Of a DNA stretch of 64,000 bases, positions 55,420-64,000 are shown piece after piece. Source of the DNA: Talinum fruticosum (lineage: Eukaryota; Streptophyta; Magnoliopsida; Caryophyllales; Talinaceae); assembly GCA_021018815.1 (NCBI GenBank), contig JAITYX010000022.1, forward strand, positions 248,001-312,000. The letters run 5' to 3'. The first letter of the stretch is position 1, and every line of letters begins with the position of its first letter. The translations under genes and the position numbers were made by a program. Under the pieces are notes generated by a model, which was not told where the DNA came from, did not search any database, and saw only the letters and a program-made list of their open reading frames with translations.

Positions 55420-56914
55420 TTCGGAAATGATTCCGATCTACTTTCTGGTCTCCACGCACTATTCCTAGAGTTCAGGATGGATAACTGCCGGGAATCAACT
55501 AGGGTTTAGGCCGACATTAAACCCCGTCGTCGATAACAGTTAATTCTTGAACATTTAGGTTTTCGAGGTTTTCCATTCTGTTTTTTCCTAAAAAAAGTAA
55601 ATAGCTTTTCAAAAACTTTGTTGGGAGTAATATTTTTAAGGATTCATAAAAAAATATTTTTAAGGAATGTCATCTTAGTGATCCATATAAAATTTTGGGT
55701 TAATGTCTCTTGGTTGAGATTTCAAATACTTTATATATATTACTTAACTTTTATAAATATTTTCTTCATAAAATTTAACAATTTTTATATAAAATTATAA
55801 AAAGAATTTTTAATTATCAAATTCTTATGTCCGAATATACCTCTATGGTACAGGCCTATACTAATTGTATCAAATAATATTACGTGGTACATGAAAAACT
55901 ATACAACATTTTAGAGATCAAATGGGACTAACAATATTTATAACTATATTAAGTGCACTATAAAATTACAAGAATTCTCTCTCAATATGTAGTTTAATAT
56001 TGGGGTCAGATTTATTGCATGTAATGAAACTCTCAAACTATAATTTACACAAGCCTTACTGTAGTTCTTAACCAGCAAAAATTGTACAATAAATATGTTT
56101 GAAGCAAGCATGTGTTTCATGGTTACCAGAATTTTCTACTTCAATCACCAACTCAACGTACAAACTTTTGATTTCATTTAATTTTACAAAATATTGTGCT
56201 ATTCTTATTAATTAGACTCCAACTAAAGACCCCTCCACACTCCTAATCCAACTTGTTGTACTCCAAGTTTTAGACCACAATACTATAATTGCCGATGTTC
56301 TATTCAGGGTATTAAAAACAAAGACGAGAATTAACGATAAATTTTCTCAATACTATTAATTAAAAATCGATCATTTTCAATTATATACAATCTCCATTCA
56401 TAAGACTTAAATTGGAGTCTCTATGAAGAGAAGTAACTACCTCATAAATTAAACCCAAGTACGCTACAGCTCATATCTCAACCCCTTTGTTATGTTAAGT
56501 TAGCTTTGTATTGGCAGTCCCAGCATGAAAACCGTAGGTAAACATGCCTGAAGAATCGCAAGACAATACAGCGCACAATTACAAATCACACGAAGAAAAC
56601 GACATAAATTCTGTGGATAAAAGTATCAATCACAAAGCTGGCAATCATAGATTTACATGCAAAATCGCAATCCTTCTTTTTACAGGGACTAAGCACACAC
56701 CCTATTATAGGGTTGGCACTAAACAGAACACACTCGCTGGTGCTAACTTCACAGAAGCACCAGCAAAGGATGCTCGGGTCGATAAAAACAATGACCCCAG
56801 CTACAGGTAATAATATCACCACCTTAACAATTTTTGCCATTCTTATTATCAACACACAGCCAAAAGCATCAACTGTACAGAGAAACCGGTCACAAGCTGC
56901 CCGGAAAAAGACAC
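55420..56914. other. mL43 promoter and ACHT4 3' flank
   Basis: Space between the mL43 start and the ACHT4 stop; it serves as mL43 promoter/5' UTR on the left and ACHT4 3' UTR on the right. AT-rich, no ORF with family support. Confidence 0.5.
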
Positions 56915-58437
56915 CTAAAACCGTCTTCCAGCAGGGACCGGAGTCTTCTCCTCAATGTCTTGGGGAGATTTCATGGGTGCTGACGGATATGGAAGCTTTA
57001 TGTTGGAGGAGGAAGAGACGGCTGCTTCTTCTGCTTCGGACTTTGAGTGGGCTTCCTGACATACGGGCTCAGGTTCAGGTTTGGGTTCGACGGGCTTTGG
57101 TGTGTAGGTGAAATTGAGATCTTTGTTGGCGGCTAGAGCCAGAAGCTCCTTCTCCTCTAGGCCCTTTGGTGGGCCAAGGGTGCATCGCGCTGGGCTGTAC
57201 TTGGCCAAAGCGTCCTTGAACTTCTTGATCTGTGATCACAATAAGTAATCAAGTCATTAAGTAGAACTAATGCTTATAAGCAGTTTCTTCTTTTTTTTTT
57301 TTCCCTTACAATCAAGAATGGAAAAATCAAACTACACCTATACCCTAGAATCACGCCTAGAATGGAGAAAGAGTTTGGAAAAGTACAAACTAACCGTGGC
57401 GTTGGTACAGCTGAAGCTGCAAACCCGACCTTCAGCACCTCTGTAAAACCGAAAGAAGGGAAGCACATGGACATTAAGACTATAGCACATGGATTTATGC
57501 TCCTCATAGTTAACCTGAAGGAACTGAACATCTGGGTTCATCTCTGCCAATTGACATAGCTGCAAAATCATACACAAATAGTTAACTACGTGTCATGAAA
57601 TCAGCTACGAATCAAGCCTATAAATTAGTCTCCTTCCGATCACTGAACTTTATCCTACATAAGTAAGAAAAGAGATGGGAAAATGTTAAAAGGATTCATA
57701 CAATTGGAGCAAAGGTACCTTCGGATGGAGAGCTTTGCAACCTCCACATCCAGGAGAGAAAAATCGACCACAACCAACTTGTCCCCAGCATTCAGTAAAG
57801 AATCCACCAGGTCTTGTGCAGAAGTTATTTCCTTCATATTAGGTTGAAGTCCCTTCTCCCACCATCTTTGTGCCTTTCCAATGCTAAGACCCATCTGTAT
57901 TTGCCACAATTAACCACTAAATATTACTGTAACCCAATAGATAGACAGAAATAGACTTGATTCGATATGAGGCTCCTTAAAGAGACACAAATTTTTTCCA
58001 AGCATAATATGAGAACCCACATTTGGCAAAATGACCAACACTATATGCTTGAACAAAAAGGCCATAGGTACAATAAAAAAAACATAATAGCTTCACTCAA
58101 CTCATCGAACTTCAAATACAAAATTTTGAATAGATTCCAGAAATCCAGGTGAGAGATGGACTCGTTTATCCGAAACTTAATTTTGTAGTTCGAAATGTTC
58201 CCAAATGAACAAAGTCAATGGAAGAAACCCACAATGAAACACACAAAGGAAAACTAGTGAACATGATTGAAGAAATCCTTATCCAAATCCACATCTCACA
58301 GCGCCACAAGGATTATCAATCTTACTACAAAAGGCCCCCGACCCCACAAAATGGACAACGAGAAGTTTGAAACTATGATGTTCCAAAATTCATCCATTGG
58401 ATAAATCTCAGAAAGATAACTATTTGTCTGTCTCAAT

Positions 58438-58475
<38 letters not shown>

Positions 58476-58964
58476 TTAAATTGATTGGGTTGTCTACATC
58501 CTTAATTGGATTTTTTAAAATTTTGTTACCACCATCAACAATTAAAGACAGCACATGAGCTCATAACTCTATCGAAAACACTAATGGGTAGATTCCCAGA
58601 TCAACAAAGCACAAATTGAACTGTTATTGACCATATCAAGAAGATTTCAGCTATCACAAAAACATAAAACAAACCATATAGCTCATCAATTTGCAGCTAA
58701 AAACCCCCAAAAAGTAAATTCACAAACCTTAGCATCAATTGACGTAGGGTTTCTCTTCCTCGGAGACAAAAACCCACCATTTCGATCAACAACCACTCTA
58801 AATCCACCAAAATCACTCCTCAAAGAAGAATCCGTCAATCTGCCACGATTTCTAACAGGAACTGAACATCTGATGGGAAAGATCCGATTTTTACTACAAC
58901 TATGATGATGATTTTGAGAAATTAGCGAAGAAAACCCGCTAGCTTTGCTAAGAACTTCAGCCAT
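56915..58964 (-). CDS. ACHT4: Chloroplast ACHT4-like thioredoxin (thioredoxin-like 1)
   Basis: Four exons: 58728-58964, 57719-57894, 57395-57559, 56915-57229; all introns GT-AG (833, 159 and 165 bp). Exon 1 gives a Ser/Arg-rich chloroplast transit peptide (MAEVLSKASGFSSLIS). Exon 2 has the conserved LSIGKAQRWWEKGLQPNMKE start and the thioredoxin core with active site CGGC. Exon 3 carries NPDVQFLQVNYEEHKSMCYS, and exon 4 has LGPPKGLEEKELLALAANKD plus an acidic/Pro tail. ACHT proteins are redox relays between 2-Cys peroxiredoxin and targets such as ADP-glucose pyrophosphorylase. The exon 2 sequence is one base short: TTTTT reads where six T keep the DFFSPGCGGC frame; corrected length is 297 residues. 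A consensus error is the simplest explanation, as everything else is conserved. Confidence 0.9.
58441..58473. repeat. (TA)n microsatellite in ACHT4 intron 1
   Basis: 33 bp of TA repeat. Confidence 0.9.
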
Positions 58965-60461
58965 GTGTGACCCAGAACAAGATCGAAAAAGCCCCAAATT
59001 AGACTCAGCAAACGGGATCGATTGAAGAATCGGAGAAAAGGGTTTCTAATAGCTTTGAAGAGAAGCAAAGGGTAGAAGTTAAAAAGAAGTATGAAGAGAG
59101 GAAAGTATGAAACTTTAAGATGAGGAAAATAGGGGATTTTCCACCTTTCTCTCTCTAAAATCCAGTTTGCTTCTAGAATATGTCAAGGATGATGGCCGTT
59201 AATCCAGGATATCTCAAGGGCTGAAAATAGAACATCTGTCCTAGGTTAGGTGATCTTTTTTTTTTATTGGATAAGGGTTTTTGGGGTTTCGGGGTTTTTG
59301 ATTTTGGGAAGGTGGATAAGGTAGTTTTTTTTTAAAAAATTGATTTTATCTGTTGGGAAATTATGGCAGGAGAGCGATAAATCCAAAGGGGGTGGTTGAA
59401 AATTGAAATCCTATCCATAGATTCGATATCCATATGAATTTTTATGGCGGACGAATGGTGCGCGTGAGTGCCATGCATTGCTACACGTTGCTCTATCTCC
59501 GACTCTAGTCTAATTAGGGTTCCTCTCACTTTCTTTGTCCTTTGTTGATTTTGTTTGTCCCTTTTTCCAACCACCACCTCATTACCTCAAGGTGTTCAGT
59601 AGATTACCGACACTCGTTGGTTTATTTGTATCGAGTTTGGGAGGCTTAGAGCTAATGCAACGGCAAATATCTATATCTATCGTTACCTTGGACCAGAATT
59701 AGATGTAAAAGAGTCAAGCCGATTTAGTGGGGATTTAAATTTTAACTCAGATTCTCTTTCTTTTTAAAACTTAAATAATATTTATAGATACTAATTATTT
59801 TTATGTTGCTAACTTATAATAACTAATTATAATTAGTACTAAATATTATTTAGTAATTGTAAATGATACCAAACATTATTAATCGTTAATCACTAAAAAC
59901 GGTTCCTTCATTCAATTGATGGGTAAGTTATTTCGGAAAGCATTTTAAAAATATATTTTACTCATTAAATAAACTTTTGTTAAGTAAAAATACGTTTTTA
60001 AAAAATAAAAAATGACAAATTCTCATTGATTTACATTCTTGAAACTGGAAGCAACTCTCTCTAAGTTCTCTTCCACCATTAAAATATCCATATATCCCCT
60101 CTACCGAACACAAAAATCACGAATGTTAACATAAATAAATGAATAACGAAATTGTTGAAAGAAATAGAAAACAAAGATAAATAAATTAGTTTAAAGATTT
60201 TGTTAATTTACCATAAATGACCTTTACTGATTGAAGATTTCGAAACAATGGTTAAGTGAACCAAACCATTTCATTTCCCATTTGGACTTTCTCGAATAAA
60301 AGAAGGTTTCATCTCCCCATTGAAAAAGTATATATGCATTACCATGTTGGGTCCATAGGCTATCCACATGAATAAATATTCACAAACAGAGTGACTAAAT
60401 AACACATATGAACAATGACGAATCTAAAAACTTTATATAACGGTGCTTAATTTTTTTATAA
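58965..60461. other. ACHT4 promoter and intergenic DNA
   Basis: 5' UTR and promoter of ACHT4 near 58965-59200, then AT-rich DNA without a recognised gene up to the T run that marks the LINE 3' end. Confidence 0.5.
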
Positions 60462-61626
60462 TTTTTTTTTGGTAAAGTTAGCAATATCATTACTGCTGTG
60501 AATTTTTCCAACATGTACAAGACATTAAGGCTGGGGCAATGTACCTCCAAGGCCCTTAATGTTTAAGCAGTTCTAGTAGCCTCTTAGCAATAGGTTTCTT
60601 TGAACCTTTTTACGCTGTATAGTATTCTAACAACTATAATCTGCTTACAGTGTGCTGTAATCTGCTCCACGTTGAATCCCCTTATAAACTCTGTTGTTTC
60701 TGACTAACCAGATGCTATAAGTGATGGCTGTTAGACATAGCATGAAAGCCCCTCTGTATGTTTTGTTTCTGAATCCTTGTTGCAACAGCTGGCTAAGCTC
60801 ATTCTTGGGTGTTGGGACTGAAGGCATTCCATAAGTGGACATGATATTCTAATAAATGGTTTGACTGGTTGCACAATCATAGAAAAGATGCTCATGTGTT
60901 TCAGCACAGTTGTAGCATGAGAGCATGTTTCACTGGTCTGAATTCCAATATTCCTCAACCTGTCTTTAGTTTGCAGCCTTCCTTTCATCATTCTCCAAAA
61001 GCAAAATGTGTGTTTGGGAATATTGAATCTGCTCCAAGTATGCTTAGCCAGAGTGTCTATTTGTAGGTTTCCAAGCATCCAATGATAACCACTAGCAATA
61101 ATATACTTTCCCGAGTAATGGTGAAGCCATTTTTTCCTTGATATCCCCTCTTAACAGTTTCATTTAGCTTCATTAACTTCCTCCAATACTAGGCAGCCTG
61201 TGGTGTTGGTTCTGCACTTCTAATATCTCTTTCTTTCATATAGATTTCACTTACCCATTTCACCCACAAACATTCCTTGTTGGCATAAAGGTACTATAGA
61301 TGTTTAGCCACAGCAGCCTGGTTCCATTTTTGCAAGTTTTTAACCCCTAAGCCTCCATCTTTCTTAGGCAAGCACATTGTGCTCCAAGCTATCGGAGGTG
61401 GCTTTCCATATGTAGGTGATTGTTCCCATAAGAAGTTCCTACAAATATTCCCAATATCCTTAATAATGCTTTGTGGGAGAATGAATAAGGATGACCAGTA
61501 TGTATGTAGGGAGAAGATAATAGAGTTTATGAGCTGCTATCTCCCCGCATAGGAAAGGTGTCTTGACTGCCAAACTTTGATTCTAGCAGTGATTTTCTCA
61601 GTGAGTTTACCACAATTGGCTTTGGT

Positions 61627-62862
61627 TTATTTTCTTGTTGTGAGGGGGATGCCCAGATATTTCACTGGGAACTCACCTAAGTTGAATTCAGTAACGGTGA
61701 GTATTGTATCTCTGATTGTCTCCGGGACCCCTGCAATGAATGCTTGTGTTTTTTGCTTATTAATCTCAAGCCCTGTGCTTTTGGTAAAGTGCTCAAAGGC
61801 TTTCACAACAGTTTGCACAGTAGGAATGTGAGCGTTGCAGAAAATCATAAGGTCATCTGTGAAGCAACGATTCACAAGCTTAAGTTCTTTACATAGTGGG
61901 TGGAACTTGAAAGATTGAGTTTGAGCTGCGAATTTCAGAGTTCTAGTCAAGTAGTCCATCACTAGCACAAACAGTAAAGGGGAAACAGGGTCCCCTTGTC
62001 TCAAACCCTTCTGCCCTTTGAATAGATCATAATTAGATCCGTTAATGCTAATTGTAAACCTGCATGTGGAAATCAAGGCCATTATCCATTGGATGAATAT
62101 TTGAGGGAAGTTCAGTAGATGAAGCAGGTCATTGATGCTTTTCCAAGAAATTGAGTCATAGTCCTTTTTCAGGTCTACTTTGAATAGGCATCTGGGCGAA
62201 ACTGATTTTCTTTGGTATAATTTCACCAGGCCGTGGCAAATCATAATGTTGTGTGAGATCAATTTGCCTTCAACAAACGCTGACTAGTTCTCATGCACAA
62301 GTATAGGTAAGATATTCTTTAATCTACATCAAAGCAACTTAGAAACACATTTGTATAATGTGTTACAACATGCAATAGGTTTGTATTCTGAGGCATTTAC
62401 TGGGCTGCCAGTCTTAGGAATAAGTGACAGCCTAGTAGAGTTCCAATTTTAATCCATTTTCCATGTGTCAAAGAAATACCAAACTACTTTACATACCTCA
62501 TTTCCAACAGTTTTCCAATTTTCTTTGAAGAAGCCACTAGAATATCCGTCTGGGCCCAGGCTTTTGTGATTTGGAATTGAGAAAATAGCTCTCATAATAT
62601 CCTCTGTAGTAAATGGTTTGACTAGTTCTACTTGCTGCTGCAGGCTCAGACAAGCACCCATTTGAACAATATCTGCACTAATCTTTTCAGTTGTACAAGC
62701 TACAGCACCTAAAAAATTAGTATAATGCATGACAAAATGATCAACTACCTCTTGGTAGTTCCAGTTCCAGGTCCCATCCTCTTTTTGAAAAGAAGAAATT
62801 CTATTGTGTTGTTGTCTCTGCTTCAGACTTTCATAGAAAAATCTTTCATTTGAATCTCCCAT
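61627..62862 (-). pseudogene. LINE reverse transcriptase region
   Basis: Contains YDSISW, the KGLRQGDPVSPLLFVLVMDY motif, the catalytic box as FTDD instead of FADD, LEINKQKTQAF and GEFPVKYLGIPL. N-terminal part (NHKSLGPDGYSSGFF) is in 62449-62862. Interrupted by stops at 62449 and about 62280. Confidence 0.88.
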
Positions 62863-62982
62863 GTTCAGCTAATCTTCTTTTGTTTTCTGCGCATAGTAGC
62901 TGTGAAGTCTTTGTTGACAAAGGTTATAATCATTAATTGCCTCCTTTTCCTCTGTATACAACTGCTGGTCCTCAGGGTGTTG

Positions 62983-63951
62983 CTATATGTCAAACTGGAT
63001 TTGTGCTAGTTTCTCTTTGGCCTGTGCATGCTGAACTTGGATGTTACTAAATTGATCCTTGTTGAGCTTTCTCAAAGGAGTTTGTAGGCGTTTCAGCTTT
63101 TTGGTGATAATGCTTATAGGCGTACCTTGCATAGGAGTGTTCCAGACAGCAGTGATCAGAATATTATATTGTGGTGGAGTCTTCCACATATCAAAGTACG
63201 TAAATGGCTTAGGGCCACTTGGCATCTCAAAGAACTTTACAAGCTCTGGTGTGTGATATGAAGTGTTGTCAGAAAGGAAAAAAGTCTCAGCATTGGGGAA
63301 AATATCATACCAATAAGAGTTGACCAACACCCTACCAATTCTTGAGAAAATTCTAGAACCAAAATTCTGCTTATTTGTCCAAGTGTATCGACATCCATTC
63401 CATCTCATATCCTGGAGGTCTGCATTATAGATGCAGTCCTGGAAATCTCTAATGTCTTGATATGTCACTGGATTCCCACCAACTCTATCCTCCAAGTGAA
63501 GGAGATTATTAAAATCACCCACAACAATCCAAGGCCTATTAGCTGCCAATTAATTTGTACTTCTCCATAAATCCTTCCTATCATTTTCATCGTTGTGGCC
63601 ATAGACAGTTGAAAGCACAAACTCTTTATTGGTAAATTTGTGCTTTACATTGCAGGATACAATTTGAGCTTTAGAGTCTATGATTTGAACCTGGAAGTCT
63701 TCATTCTTCCACATGATCCAAACTCTGCCTCTTGGGTGACTATCATAGTTAACATAGTGGCACCAATCCTGAAATTCATCTCTTATTTTCTCAAAGTTCA
63801 TGCTAAGCACTTTAGTCTTTACCAAGCAAAGCAAACCAACCTTATTTCTCCAGCAAAAGCTTTTCATTTCCCTGTGTTTATTGGGACTCTTAAAGCCCCT
63901 AATATTCCAAGCTGCTAAATTATCCATTTGGGTTGAGGCTACCCCCAACAT
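62983..63951 (-). pseudogene. LINE endonuclease region
   Basis: AP endonuclease-like fold: AAWNIRGFKSPNKHREMKSF at the start, WIVVGDFNNLLHLEDRVGG with the catalytic Asp/Asn, WNGCRYTWTNKQ and DNTSYHTPELV (the usual SDH box reads DNTSYH, and the His remains). One TAA stop at 63550 splits the domain in the same frame. Confidence 0.85.
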
Positions 63952-64000
63952 CTGGAGTTGCTTCTAGGATTGGTTCCTCCATATTTTGCCTCAGTAACTT

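Larger units (their letters stand above)
60462..64000 (-). mobile_element. Degenerate L1-type LINE, minus strand, open at the right edge
   Basis: ORF2 of a plant L1-type LINE. Ordered domains on the minus strand: AP-type endonuclease (62983-63951), reverse transcriptase (61627-62862), zinc-finger RT tail (60731-61078) and a last Trp/Arg-rich stretch (60645-60842). It ends in a poly-A tail seen as T(9) at about 60462-60470. The frame is mostly kept but cut by TAG/TAA stops (63550, near 62980, 62870, 62449, 62280). Its 5' end is outside the window, so no target duplication can be tested. Confidence 0.88.

Noticed and set aside
1..64000. tRNA, rRNA, CRISPR, bacterial operons or viral genomes
   Set aside because: None seen; tRNA-like strings are only retrotransposon primer sites.

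Overview
This window is nuclear DNA from a flowering plant, probably a eudicot; I cannot name the species. The evidence is AT-rich intergenic DNA, spliced genes with GT-AG introns, a plant-type CC-NB-LRR resistance gene family, defensin-like cysteine-rich peptides, a chloroplast ACHT-type thioredoxin, and nested plant retrotransposons. No bacterial operons, CRISPR arrays or rRNA/tRNA genes were seen.

Layout. 1-2526: 3' part of an NLR gene (NLR1) running in from the left edge. 2938-6945: a non-autonomous Helitron in the NLR1 3' flank; the paralogous flank of NLR2 keeps the exact empty site. 7078-7268: a decayed LRR module. 7565-7916: a broken two-domain defensin-like (DEFL) gene. 8238-28992: one old minus-strand Ty3/gypsy element with gag only. 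It was opened by a 10.5-kb copia element (12586-23115, SIRE-like, with an env-like third ORF), a solo LTR (23692-25455), a related solo LTR inside its left LTR (8881-10315) and a Harbinger-type MITE inside its right LTR (27926-28594). About 29300-31025: a duplicated piece of a mitochondrial ribosomal protein gene (last exon plus part of an intron). 31.1-36.6 kb: a DEFL relic, a CACTA end, a solo LTR (33564-34944) and unclassified repeats. 36650-36879: another NLR tail relic. 37070-39518: an internally deleted copia element. 39966-40315: the best preserved DEFL gene. 42717-46145: NLR2, a nearly whole CC-NB-LRR gene whose frame breaks at short homopolymers. 47413-49156: a 5'-truncated LINE with an 11-bp target duplication. 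50422-55419: an intact three-exon mitochondrial ribosomal protein mL43 gene (minus). 56915-58964: a four-exon ACHT4-like thioredoxin gene (minus). 60462-64000: a LINE (minus) full of stop codons and leaving the right edge.

Reading of the locus. Ordinary single-copy housekeeping genes (mL43, ACHT4) anchor the right side. To their left is a defence cluster built by tandem duplication of a unit holding an NLR, a decayed LRR module, a DEFL gene and the 3' end of mL43. One duplication end lies inside mL43 intron 2, which explains the stray mL43 exon at 29.8 kb. Transposons then roughly doubled the locus, and most insertions carry recognisable target-site duplications.

I found no wholly new system. 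The observations most worth a second look are: the Helitron with two 5' termini and a preserved empty site; the frameshift shared by both NLR copies exactly at an LRR-module junction; the repeated one-base homopolymer shortfalls in otherwise good genes, which point to consensus errors; and the linked NLR/DEFL amplification.
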